A stretch of 32,349 nucleotides of DNA. It comes from CAZLIC01 sp964559535. Lineage in GTDB: Bacteria > Pseudomonadota > Alphaproteobacteria > Rhodobacterales > Rhodobacteraceae. Below, one piece after another: positions 1 through 7,276 of the stretch (its first letter is position 1; the number at the start of each line of letters is the position of its first letter). The notes below the pieces were generated by a model that saw only the letters and a list, made by a program, of their open reading frames with translations, was not told the origin of the DNA and made no database searches. The position numbers and the translations under genes are program-made. Where the stretch lies: NCBI GenBank assembly GCA_964559535.1, contig CAZLIC010000046.1:1-32349 (forward strand), in the 5' to 3' direction.

Positions 1-43
1 AGCGACGCTCAGGCGGCCATCCCAGCGAAGCCGCAGCCGTAGA

Positions 44-859
44 TCAGACGCTCCCCAACACATCCGGGTTCAGGTCGATCTCGTCGTTCTCCTTGAAGAT
101 CGTGGCGAACTCGGCCTTGACCTCGCGGAACAGATCGCTGATGCGCTTTTTGACCTTTAGCTGTCCGTTCAGGCCATGACGCTCCTTGGACGTAGCGAAG
201 AACTGAACCTCGTCCGAGCCACGCTCATCGTGAATTTTGCAGAAGATGATCTTGAGCAATTCCCAGAAGGCTTCCGGCTTCTGTAATCCCTGATTGCCAG
301 CGATGAAATTGTGGCACCGTCGGAATGCAAAAAGCAAGGCGTCGGACGAAGCAGCTTTGAGTTGATCGAACCGAGGGCGCTCGACATCCTCCTCCGATCT
401 GCCCTTGGTCGGAACGTCAGGGATTTCGTCGAAACTTATGTGGCCATCTTTCTCGACACGCTTGTAGCAAAAGCGTTCTATTCCATTTGTCCACATGCCA
501 TATGCGACATTCGGGCAAGCAGCCATGTAGCTTTGAAGCTGACCGACACCGTCATTGCGGTCGCTCGACTTGATTTTCTGCGACTTGCACTCAACGACAA
601 TTCGGGCTCGGTCTTGCTTGTGCTCGTCACCTGGGTTGAAGACCACGAGGTCAGCGCGCGGCTTCTTTGACCCAACGGCAAGTGTGAACTCGACCGCAAT
701 TTCCGCTTTCGCGTATTGGTACTCACGGACAAGAGACTTGGCGATCTCTTGGCGAACGTACTCCTCGGGCGTCTCGTTTCGCTGCGTCAGCCCATCAATG
801 AAGTCGAGCAGCTTGCCCTGTTGGACAATGACGGCGGTTGGCTGCAACCTAGCGTTCAT
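44..859 (-). CDS. HsdR N-terminal-type PD-(D/E)xK nuclease domain protein, probably truncated
   Basis: The 271-residue product resembles the HSDR_N nuclease domain found at the N terminus of type I restriction R subunits and of fused restriction/N6-adenine methylase proteins. The PD-(D/E)xK core is readable: an upstream Glu near residue 38, Asp70 in a PRADLVVF strand, and Glu90-x-Lys92 in RIVVECKSQ, followed by the helix containing GVGQLQSYM. In the fused relatives I know, the segment around residues 255-267 (NDEIDLNPDVL) leads straight into a methylase domain. Here the frame ends four residues later (GSV then stop), 43 nt from the window edge. This suggests a deletion or insertion at the domain boundary, although a genuine stand-alone nuclease is possible. 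The start overlaps the stop of the upstream RHH gene by 11 nt, so the two are probably co-translated. Confidence 0.7.
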   Translation of the reverse strand: MNARLQPTAVIVQQGKLLDFIDGLTQRNETPEEYVRQEIAKSLVREYQYAKAEIAVEFTLAVGSKKPRADLVVFNPGDEHKQDRARIVVECKSQKIKSSDRNDGVGQLQSYMAACPNVAYGMWTNGIERFCYKRVEKDGHISFDEIPDVPTKGRSEEDVERPRFDQLKAASSDALLFAFRRCHNFIAGNQGLQKPEAFWELLKIIFCKIHDERGSDEVQFFATSKERHGLNGQLKVKKRISDLFREVKAEFATIFKENDEIDLNPDVLGSV

Positions 860-1046
860 TTTTGCCTCGGCTGACGGCGAGCTTGGGCCATTCGTGGTCT
901 ACGGCGGCCTCTGCCACACGAGAAAGCCAGTCCTGCATCGACGTGTCTTCCGCAGCCACGATCATGCGCAGGCGGCGGTGCACTTCAGGATCGAGCCGGA
1001 TATGAACCATCCGCGCATCGGAACGCGCGGTTGCGGTCTGTGCCAT
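849..1046 (-). CDS. Ribbon-helix-helix DNA-binding protein (CopG/Arc-like, antitoxin type)
   Basis: This is a 65-residue protein with a ribbon-helix-helix layout: a strand at about residues 11-19 (ARMVHIRLD), a helix at 21-33 and a second helix at 35-49 (SMQDWLSRVAEAAV). Such proteins bind operators as dimers and often act as antitoxins or autoregulators. An in-frame start exists at 1160, but the ATG at 1046 is preferred because GGGAGG sits just upstream and the homologous fold begins there. The gene overlaps the downstream nuclease-domain gene by 11 nt, which suggests it regulates, or is the small partner of, that protein. No cognate toxin of a standard family was recognised. Confidence 0.72.
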   Translation of the reverse strand: MAQTATARSDARMVHIRLDPEVHRRLRMIVAAEDTSMQDWLSRVAEAAVDHEWPKLAVSRGKNER

Positions 1047-1209
1047 TTTCGCCTCCCTGCGCACTTTTCGCGATGTAGCCCTGTTACATCGCGAACAAGA
1101 AGGCTTTCCTAACGTCACCGAAGACGCTTGGTCGGAGTGTGGCCATTGGGGCGCAGTCAATAGGTGGGAACTGGCGTTGCTGTTCGTCTTTTCGCCATTG
1201 TAACCGGAC
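1047..1209. other. Intergenic spacer upstream of the RHH gene
   Basis: This 163-nt spacer separates the stop of the recombinase gene from the start of the RHH gene. It must hold any promoter for the RHH-nuclease pair. A Shine-Dalgarno GGGAGG lies at its left edge. No clear hairpin terminator or palindromic RHH operator was found by eye. Confidence 0.4.
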
Positions 1210-2505
1210 TTAAAGCAGCATTCCCGCCGCGTTCCCCATGAACAACTCCCCTTCGCGGATGTAGCGGGCGAGCATGGCGTCCGAGGCGTGGCCGGTTTGC
1301 TGACGGATTTTCAGTGCCGATACACCGGCCTGCGCGGCGCTCGTTGCGAAGCCCGCGCGTAGACTGTGCCCGGAGTAGCCGCCGGGGTCGATCCCGGCAT
1401 CACACAGGCGTTCGCGCAGCAAGATTGAAACCGCATCGCCAGTGAGAGCCTCGCCGCCGAGGTGGCCGTGCCGGGTAATCGGGCGGAACAACGGGCCGTC
1501 GCTGATGCCCGAGGCGACGAGCCAAGCCTCAACGGCAGCGGTCGGGCAATGTCTTGTCCGACCATGAGGGATGCCGATGCGGCGACCTTCACTTTCCTGA
1601 TCCGTCTTGCTGCGCCTGATGGTCACGATCAGCCCTTGCCGAGCGACCTCGACGTCGACGCGTTCCAGCGCGACCAGTTCGGACCGTCGAAACCCGCCTG
1701 CGAAGCCGAGCAGTAGGAGCGCCCTATCGCGCTGATCGCGGAGGGTGTCGCCGAGACTGTCGAGAACGCGAAACAGGTCATCACGCAGCAAAGGCCGCGC
1801 CTGCCTCTGCGCGATGCCGTGTTTCCGCCTCAGTCCCCGTAGGGCAGCCTTCACGACCTCGGATCGACATGCGTTGACGACACCTGCCGCCTCGTGTGCC
1901 TTCGACAAGGTTGCGATTCGGCGCTGGATCGTGGCGACCGACAGCCTGCCAGCTTGATCTCCGATGTATGCGCAGATCGTGGAGGCGGAGGCAGGCAGCG
2001 CACCGCCCCAATCTCGGAAGTGCGAAAGGTCGGCACGATAAGCGCGCTCGGTGTTGGGTGCCAAACTGTGTCGCAGAAGGTCAGCCGCTTCGCACGTCAG
2101 GTCAAGATCGCGAAACGGACTGTCTCCAAAATTTGCAATTGATTTCACAAGAGACCTGTGATCCGAGGTCAGCGACTCACCCAGCGTGACCTCCGATAAT
2201 GGAGGATTATCCGAGGTTAGGGCACCACACGCGTAGTCCAAGGTCGTGTTGCCGACAGACGTCCGGATGTCCTGCCGCAGCAGTTGTTGGCCTCGATCTG
2301 TCGACACGGTGGGTTCCGAGCACAGGCCAGACTGGCCGCTGTCATTTATCGGATGATCATGGACAGCGTGACCCGCGCCGTGGACGTCGATACGTGCAGG
2401 ATGGGTGATATGTGGTCGAAGCATCGGAACGCGACTGTAGGCGGCAGGTTCCGGGCGTTTGGCGGGGTTTGGGTCGTGTGGGTATTCCCAGGGTGCGGAA
2501 GTCAT
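1210..2505 (-). CDS. Tyrosine recombinase/integrase (XerC/XerD-like)
   Basis: The 431-residue protein carries a SAM-like core-binding domain (about 140-225) and a phage-integrase catalytic domain (about 235-425). All active-site positions are visible: Arg273 in GFRRSEL, Lys300 in RRSKTDQE, His380-x-x-Arg383 in GHSLRAGF, His406 in TGHAS and the nucleophile Tyr415 in MLARYIR. It should break and rejoin DNA through a 3'-phosphotyrosine link. The first 135 or so residues match no domain I know and are rich in His and Pro, so the true start could be internal. The ATG at 2505 is kept because it overlaps the stop of the DUF488 gene in an ATGA arrangement, implying translational coupling. It is not the tRNA-adjacent integrase of this element and may serve a different element or excision step. 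Confidence 0.88.
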   Translation of the reverse strand: MTSAPWEYPHDPNPAKRPEPAAYSRVPMLRPHITHPARIDVHGAGHAVHDHPINDSGQSGLCSEPTVSTDRGQQLLRQDIRTSVGNTTLDYACGALTSDNPPLSEVTLGESLTSDHRSLVKSIANFGDSPFRDLDLTCEAADLLRHSLAPNTERAYRADLSHFRDWGGALPASASTICAYIGDQAGRLSVATIQRRIATLSKAHEAAGVVNACRSEVVKAALRGLRRKHGIAQRQARPLLRDDLFRVLDSLGDTLRDQRDRALLLLGFAGGFRRSELVALERVDVEVARQGLIVTIRRSKTDQESEGRRIGIPHGRTRHCPTAAVEAWLVASGISDGPLFRPITRHGHLGGEALTGDAVSILLRERLCDAGIDPGGYSGHSLRAGFATSAAQAGVSALKIRQQTGHASDAMLARYIREGELFMGNAAGMLL

Positions 2506-3059
2506 GGCCGAAGCCCCATGCGCGCCATTCGCGCCGAGTAGGCCGCAGACAAGCGGCAGTTGCGATCATCGAACAGATCGTTGGTCAGGCCCACACGCTG
2601 CAGAAGTTGATCCTCGACAGCGGCGTGCGGCGCTGCACGGCCGTCCTTGAGGATGTGGATGATCTCGACATCGTCGCGCTGCGCCAGAAAGCGCGCGATG
2701 GTTATGAACCGATGGCATTGCAGTGGGTCAGACTCGGCGCAGACGAGTGCAGGTCGGCACCGACCGGCAATGTCGAGGATGCGCGCGATCCCTTCGAGAA
2801 ACGCGGGCGACCTCGTTCGTCGCGCATAACTGGCGTCTTGATCGGCCACGTGTCCACCGAGAATATCACCCAAGAAGACGTAACTGATCCCGCGCAGGTT
2901 TAGGCAGGTGCGAAGCTGCGGCTGGTTGAAGTGGACGAACCGCGACCGTGGAAACGATCTGACGTCGACGATGCATCCGACGTCGGCAGCTTCTAGCCGT
3001 CCGATGAACTGCGACCATGAGAGGGTCGACGAGCCAATGGTTATGACAGTTTTGTCCAA
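2502..3059 (-). CDS. DUF488 domain-containing protein
   Basis: The 185-residue protein fits the DUF488 family: an N-terminal TIGSSTLSWSQFIGRL segment, VDVRSFPRS, the FN...L...GI.Y..LG..LGG block, and the conserved CAESDPLQCHR motif with its Cys and Cys-His-Arg residues (about 108-117). The family has no firmly established activity; the paired Cys and His residues suggest metal or phosphate-ester chemistry, which is inference. The start codon is TTG at 3059, supported by GGAG seven bases upstream; an in-frame stop further upstream excludes a longer ATG form. The stop overlaps the start of the recombinase gene (ATGA), so the two are one translational unit inside the mobile element. Confidence 0.82.
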   Translation of the reverse strand: MDKTVITIGSSTLSWSQFIGRLEAADVGCIVDVRSFPRSRFVHFNQPQLRTCLNLRGISYVFLGDILGGHVADQDASYARRTRSPAFLEGIARILDIAGRCRPALVCAESDPLQCHRFITIARFLAQRDDVEIIHILKDGRAAPHAAVEDQLLQRVGLTNDLFDDRNCRLSAAYSARMARMGLRP

Positions 3060-3244
3060 GGCGAAACTCCATTTTTCACCTTAGAAACAATATCTTAAGT
3101 AGAGGAATGAGAACACATCAAGAACGCTTGGGTCACGTGTTTTTCCGAGCATGCGAACCAAGTGCGCCGCACTCGATCAAGGGCGCGGGCGCGGGGCGAG
3201 GTTTCAGGCCGTTGGGGTTGCTGATGGCCGTTGGACGTCAGCCA
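3060..3244. other. Intergenic region between integrase and DUF488 genes
   Basis: This 185-nt stretch is AT-rich in its left part (3068-3110) and GC-rich to the right. The AT-rich part is the likely promoter of the DUF488-recombinase unit and contains the GGAG that supports the TTG start. No convincing terminator for the upstream integrase and no match to the tRNA 3' end was seen. Confidence 0.4.
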
Positions 3245-4984
3245 CTACGCGGGCGTGGCCGACGTGCTTGCAACATGGAGGAATGCCAGGTCGAGACCCG
3301 GATAGCTGATCGCCGCGACATACTCGGCAGTGAGGTCTGGGTTGCCAGGGTCACCGTAGTGATCTGACACATTCTGGCCGACGGCCCAGCCTGCAATGCG
3401 CAGCGCCTCGGGTGGAGCCTTGGCACGCCGCAGCGCGTCTCGAACATTGTGCCTGAGGCTGTAGAGCGCCTGACGAGGGCCGAGAGCCGTCTCTTGCCGG
3501 ATGTATGTCCGATTGAACGCCTTGCTCGGGGTGTCCGAATACGACCCGTACTTGTTCGCCGTGACGGAGTGGAACAAGCGTGGGCCTGTCGACTTGTGCG
3601 CCTTGCGCCGTTCCTCGACGAACGCGAGAAAGCCGAACCTGACGATCTCGGGGTGGATCGGCACGCGGCGACGTGACGATTTCGTTTTCAGTTGCTTCGA
3701 GCCATTCTCATCCTGCAGGTCGAGATACCATGTGCCAGCCTCGGTTCGCTTGACGTCGGCGACCTCGAGTTGAAGAATTTCGTTCGGACGAGCGCCGCTG
3801 AATAGCATGAGCAGCGGCAACCAAAACCTCCACGGACGGTTTTTCTGCACGTAGGGCTTGGCTGCATCCGGTGCGCAGGACCGGTAGAACGATCCCTCGA
3901 AGAACTGTTTCAACTGTGCCGGAGTCCAAGGCAACCGCTTCTCTTCGGCAGAAAGGGTTCCGAGCTTGAGCGGCTTTGCATCGGCAGCCGGGTTGAACGG
4001 GATCGCGCGTTTTCGGACTGCCGTCTGCAGAATGTCGCGCAGGCAGTCGAGATAGAAGCCCTGTGTGTTGGCTGACAGGACCGGCTTCTTGTCTTTCGAG
4101 GCTCGCTCGATCTGTTTCTGCAACGACAGGCTTGGATAGAACTTCGTCCGGTTTACGGGTGTTCTGGCGATCCTCTCACGAGCATCCTGTATTCTGTCGT
4201 CGTCGATGTCGGCCAGCAAGGTCGTCGGACCGATCAACTCTTTCAGGTAGCCAGCCGCCGCGCGAATACGATCCGCGCTTTTCACCCGGATGCCGTTCTC
4301 GGCATAGTGCTTGAGCTTCTCGGCCACGTGGATATCTGCGGCCTGCTCGAACGTCATCGACGAGGTTCGGTCGGGGTCGAACAGCATGTCGTGGACCGCG
4401 CGATCATGCCGATCATGGTAGCGGTCTGACCGGCGGCGGGTGACTTCGACGAGCCCACGCCTGACGAACTCCGCAGCCGCCGCGTCGAACTCCCCGTCGG
4501 TCACCGTCCGACCGAGCGCGGCATACGCGCGGTCTGTCGCGTGGGAAACCCACTCCTGACCCAACCGGTTGCCGGGGTTCTGCAGCATCGACAGTTCGAT
4601 GTCGGCGTCCTTGCGACGTTCGTTGAGGTCGTCGAGATCGACGGGCGGTTCCTGAACGAACCAGGTGGCGTTCCTCTTGTCGTCTTCGTCGACGCTCTTC
4701 CTGATGTGCGCGATCACAGCGTCCAGGCTGACGTCTATTGTTGAGGGATTTGCAGTTAATTGCACCGAGAAGCCGTCTTTTGTTTCCAGTTCTGCGAACA
4801 ATGCGTCACAGCGCAGGTCCTCAATCGTCCGCAGCCGCTTGGCCTGCGTGAGGTCGACCTTCCCGAGCGACTTCTTCACGTAACGCTTGCCCAACACCGG
4901 AACGAGGTGCACCGGCACACGGCGCACGTAGTGCCACGAGTCTCCTCGGCGCTGCAGGTGGAAGGTGGTCGACACAGGTTTCAT
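3245..4984 (-). CDS. Tyrosine integrase with DUF6538-type N terminus, tRNA-adjacent
   Basis: The N terminus (HLQRRGDSWHYVRRVP) is typical of integrases with a DUF6538 arm-binding-like domain; a core-binding domain (about 205-340) and a catalytic domain (about 355-560) follow. Counting from the ATG at 4984 (579 aa), the catalytic set reads Arg399 (SGARPNEI), Lys435 in TKSSRRRVPIH, Arg511 in YSLRH with Tyr508 where His is usual, Trp533 (AGWAVGQN, as in Cre) and nucleophile Tyr543 (SDHYG). It probably drives integration at the adjacent tRNA-Ala. In-frame alternatives are ATG at 4993 and GTG at 5020. The ATG at 4984 is preferred because homologues start close to this point, but GGAGG is only two bases upstream, so the start is uncertain. 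The longer forms would run through the repeat cluster at 4990-5013. Confidence 0.88.
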   Translation of the reverse strand: MKPVSTTFHLQRRGDSWHYVRRVPVHLVPVLGKRYVKKSLGKVDLTQAKRLRTIEDLRCDALFAELETKDGFSVQLTANPSTIDVSLDAVIAHIRKSVDEDDKRNATWFVQEPPVDLDDLNERRKDADIELSMLQNPGNRLGQEWVSHATDRAYAALGRTVTDGEFDAAAAEFVRRGLVEVTRRRSDRYHDRHDRAVHDMLFDPDRTSSMTFEQAADIHVAEKLKHYAENGIRVKSADRIRAAAGYLKELIGPTTLLADIDDDRIQDARERIARTPVNRTKFYPSLSLQKQIERASKDKKPVLSANTQGFYLDCLRDILQTAVRKRAIPFNPAADAKPLKLGTLSAEEKRLPWTPAQLKQFFEGSFYRSCAPDAAKPYVQKNRPWRFWLPLLMLFSGARPNEILQLEVADVKRTEAGTWYLDLQDENGSKQLKTKSSRRRVPIHPEIVRFGFLAFVEERRKAHKSTGPRLFHSVTANKYGSYSDTPSKAFNRTYIRQETALGPRQALYSLRHNVRDALRRAKAPPEALRIAGWAVGQNVSDHYGDPGNPDLTAEYVAAISYPGLDLAFLHVASTSATPA

Positions 4985-4989
4985 AGCCT

Positions 4990-5079
4990 CCATGTTACCA
5001 GCAATGTTGCCAGTTCGCACGGAGTAAGTGTCTGAAAAGGTGTTACCTATTGGCCATCAGTGCCTTGGTGGTAACATGG
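4990..5079. repeat. Repeat cluster between integrase and tRNA (putative att arm or operator sites)
   Basis: Two adjacent 12-mers, ccatgttaccag (4990-5001) and caatgttgccag (5002-5013), differ at two positions. The same TGTTACC core recurs at 5041-5047. An exact inverted copy of the first ten bases, ggtaacatgg, lies at 5070-5079 and overlaps the encoded CCA of the tRNA. Clustered short direct and inverted repeats beside an integrase gene and its tRNA target are typical of recombinase arm-type sites, excisionase sites or an integrase autoregulation operator. Which of these applies is inference. Confidence 0.55.
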
Positions 5080-5152
5080 TGGAGCAGAGGGGGATCGAAC
5101 CCCTGACCTTATCATTGCGAACGATACGCTCTCCCAACTGAGCTACTGCCCC
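5077..5152 (-). tRNA. tRNA-Ala (CGC anticodon)
   Basis: A full 76-nt cloverleaf is readable on the minus strand, including an encoded CCA end (73 nt without it, 5080-5152). The acceptor stem GGGGCAG/CTGCTCC contains the G3:U70 wobble pair that is the main identity element for alanyl-tRNA synthetase. The D arm has GCTC...GAGC, the anticodon stem is TATCG/TGATA with loop TTCGCAA (anticodon CGC, reading GCG), and the T arm is AGGGG-TTCGATC-CCCCT. The 3' end is the presumed attachment site of the neighbouring integrative element, and the gene appears intact after integration. Confidence 0.95.
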
Positions 5153-5164
5153 GTTCACGGCGCC

Positions 5165-5193
5165 CATGTGCCCCCCGCCGCGGGCATTGTCAA
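5165..5193 (-). promoter_or_regulatory. Putative sigma-70 promoter of tRNA-Ala
   Basis: Reading the minus strand, a perfect TTGACA (5188-5193) is followed after 17 bases by CACATG (5165-5170), about 12 bases before the mature tRNA 5' end. The -35 box and spacing are ideal; the -10 box is weak, which is common in alphaproteobacteria. Confidence 0.5.
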
Positions 5194-5232
5194 GCAGGGC
5201 GGTGGCGGAAACCGCAGGCGGGTCGTGCCGCC

Positions 5233-7155
5233 CTAGCGCCCCGTCAGTTCGGCAGTCACCCGCACGGGGCCGACCTCGCCCTTCAGCAGGGCGCGGTAGA
5301 TCACCAGCGATTCGGTCACCCGCATCACATAGGTGCGGGTTTCGGCGATGGGAATGCGTTCCACCCAGTCAACCGGGTCCACCCCGGGGCTGCGCGGATC
5401 GCCGAAGTTGGTGATCCAGCGGCGCGGCCGGCCCGGACCGGCGTTGTAACCCGCCGCCACCAGCGCCACCGCGGGGCCGAATTCGCCGATCAGTTCGCGC
5501 AGGTAGGCCGCGCCCAGCGTGGTGTTGTAGCCGCCGTCCAGTGCCAGCCGGGCCTTTTCATAGGGAACGCCGGTCTTGCCCGCCATCAGCTGCGCCGTGC
5601 CGGGCATCAGCTGCATCAGGCCCAGGGCGCCCGCCGGACTGACGGCGGCAAGGTCGAACTCGCTTTCGCGCCGGGCGATGGCCAGCGCGAAGGCACGGCT
5701 GACGGCAAGGCCCTCGGGAACCAGGTCGGTCACCGGGTGGTGCAGCGCCGGGTACAGCGCGCCCTTCTCGGCCGCGCGTTTTGCCAGCACCAGCGACAGG
5801 TGCGGCTCGCCGATGATGCGGGCCATGTCGGACAGGCGCGCGGTCTGGTCGGCGTCCAGCCCCTCGGCCAGATGCAGGATGAACCGCTTGGCCAGCGCAC
5901 GGTCGCCCGCCCGCAGCAAAAGCCGCCCCGCGGCCAGCACCGAGGACCCGGCAAAGGCGGCATTGCGCCAGTCTTCGGGCCGCGCGTCCGACAGAAGCGC
6001 GGGGTCAAGGCTCTGGCCCAGCCGTTCGGCGGCCAGCTGGCCGTAATAGGCCGACTGGTGCCGCGCCGCGGCCTGGAACAGCGCCCGCGCCGCCGCGGCA
6101 TTGCCCAGCGCCTCTTCCGCGCGGCCCTCCCAGTAATTCGCGCGCGAGGTGCTGATCGGCGTCACGGCCACGGCCTTCAGCCGCCGGAAATGCTGGCGGG
6201 CAAGCTCCGGCTGGTTCAGGTCGCGCAGGGCGATGAAACCCGCCAGGAATTCAAGGTCCAGGAAATCCTGCCCCGCGTCCAGCCCGTGCCCTGCGGCCAC
6301 GCGCCAGGCCATCTGCGGCTTGCCCTGTTCGGCCAGTTCGCGCGCCAGCGACGCTCTCCGCGGCGCCCACAGTGCAGCCCGGCCCAGCACCGCCTTGTCC
6401 GAGGCCGCCACGATCAGCTCTGCCGCGCCGTCATACAGGCCCTTGTCCATGCGCCACTGAAAGCGGTCATGCGCCAGGCCGGGGTCGGCGCGCAGGGCGT
6501 CGGGCACCTTGTTGATCAGCGTGTCCACGCCGTCGGCCCCGGTCAGCAGGGCGATGCGCGCCGCAGCCAGGGCCCGCTGGCCTTCGGGCAGGCGGGGCAG
6601 CATGCGGCGCGCCTCGGCCACCTTTTCCTCCCAAAGCAGGCGGTCGGTGCGGGGGGCGTGGGCGTCGACGGTGGCGGCGCCGGCCAGCGCCAGGAACGCC
6701 GCTTCCTCGGCCTCGTCGAAGGACAGGAACAGCCAGCCCCGCCGCGCCTCGGCGGCCGCCTCGTCGGCGCGGCCTGCGGCGGTCAGCGCGCGGATCAGTG
6801 CCATGGACCCGGCCGGGGTGGCGGGCTTGTCGGCGGCAAACCAGCGGATCACCCGGTCGGGCATGGTGGACCGCGCCACCGCCACTTCGCCCTTTTCGCG
6901 CAGCAGGGGCAGTCCCGGCCAGTCGGGGCGGCGCTGCAGGAAGGCCTCATACTCGGTCAGCGTGCCTTCGCCCGCGCGCAGGCGCATCCAGGCAATCACA
7001 TCGCGCCCCACCGCGCCCTCGGCCACGGCCTGCGCCTTGTCCCAGTCTCGGGCGGCGGCAGCGGCCAGAGCCGACTGCAACGCGGCCACCTCCTCGGCCC
7101 GGGCGGGCAAGGCCAACGTCAGGGCAAGGGCAAGCAGGCAAAACAGACGGTGCAT
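5233..7155 (-). CDS. slt: Soluble lytic murein transglycosylase (Slt-like)
   Basis: This 640-residue periplasmic enzyme cleaves the MurNAc-GlcNAc bond of peptidoglycan to give 1,6-anhydro products. A signal peptide is clear (MHRLFCLLALALTLALPARA). A long Ala-rich alpha-superhelical region (about 25-470) resembles the Slt70 U/L domains. A C-terminal SLT domain (about 485-600) has the catalytic Glu497 in AIARRESEFD, then GALGLMQLMPGTA, YNTTLGAAYL and AAGYNAGPGR. Length is close to Slt70. It is transcribed away from dapA, with the two starts about 120 nt apart, so they share a divergent promoter region. Confidence 0.93.
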   Translation of the reverse strand: MHRLFCLLALALTLALPARAEEVAALQSALAAAAARDWDKAQAVAEGAVGRDVIAWMRLRAGEGTLTEYEAFLQRRPDWPGLPLLREKGEVAVARSTMPDRVIRWFAADKPATPAGSMALIRALTAAGRADEAAAEARRGWLFLSFDEAEEAAFLALAGAATVDAHAPRTDRLLWEEKVAEARRMLPRLPEGQRALAAARIALLTGADGVDTLINKVPDALRADPGLAHDRFQWRMDKGLYDGAAELIVAASDKAVLGRAALWAPRRASLARELAEQGKPQMAWRVAAGHGLDAGQDFLDLEFLAGFIALRDLNQPELARQHFRRLKAVAVTPISTSRANYWEGRAEEALGNAAAARALFQAAARHQSAYYGQLAAERLGQSLDPALLSDARPEDWRNAAFAGSSVLAAGRLLLRAGDRALAKRFILHLAEGLDADQTARLSDMARIIGEPHLSLVLAKRAAEKGALYPALHHPVTDLVPEGLAVSRAFALAIARRESEFDLAAVSPAGALGLMQLMPGTAQLMAGKTGVPYEKARLALDGGYNTTLGAAYLRELIGEFGPAVALVAAGYNAGPGRPRRWITNFGDPRSPGVDPVDWVERIPIAETRTYVMRVTESLVIYRALLKGEVGPVRVTAELTGR

Positions 7156-7276
7156 GGCCGCAGTTAGACCGGGGCGGGGTGGCGCATCAACTCACATTCC
7201 TGCCACGGCCCCGGCTTGGCATCCCCGCGGCTGCCGATTAGGAAGGCTGCCAGCGACAAGCCCTGTGGAGGACATC

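Larger units (their letters stand above)
1..5079. mobile_element. Right end of an integrative genomic element at tRNA-Ala
   Basis: Everything left of the tRNA-Ala 3' end looks acquired: two tyrosine recombinases, an RHH regulator, a restriction-type nuclease domain protein and a DUF488 protein, all on the minus strand. The integrase nearest the tRNA reads away from it, as in islands that integrate into tRNA 3' ends. Base composition looks less GC-rich than in the core genes to the right, but this is judged by eye. No second copy of the tRNA 3' end was found inside the window, so the far attachment site should lie beyond the left edge. The boundary at 5079 is inferred from the encoded CCA end of the tRNA and is approximate. 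Confidence 0.7.

Noticed and set aside
1..43. Insertion-sequence end that truncates the nuclease gene
   Set aside because: Other frames in the 43 nt give short open stretches, but there is too little sequence to recognise a transposase or an inverted repeat.
6509..7276. N-terminal extension of DapA
   Set aside because: The open frame reaches back through the slt gene, but DapA homology and a good Shine-Dalgarno both place the start at 7277.
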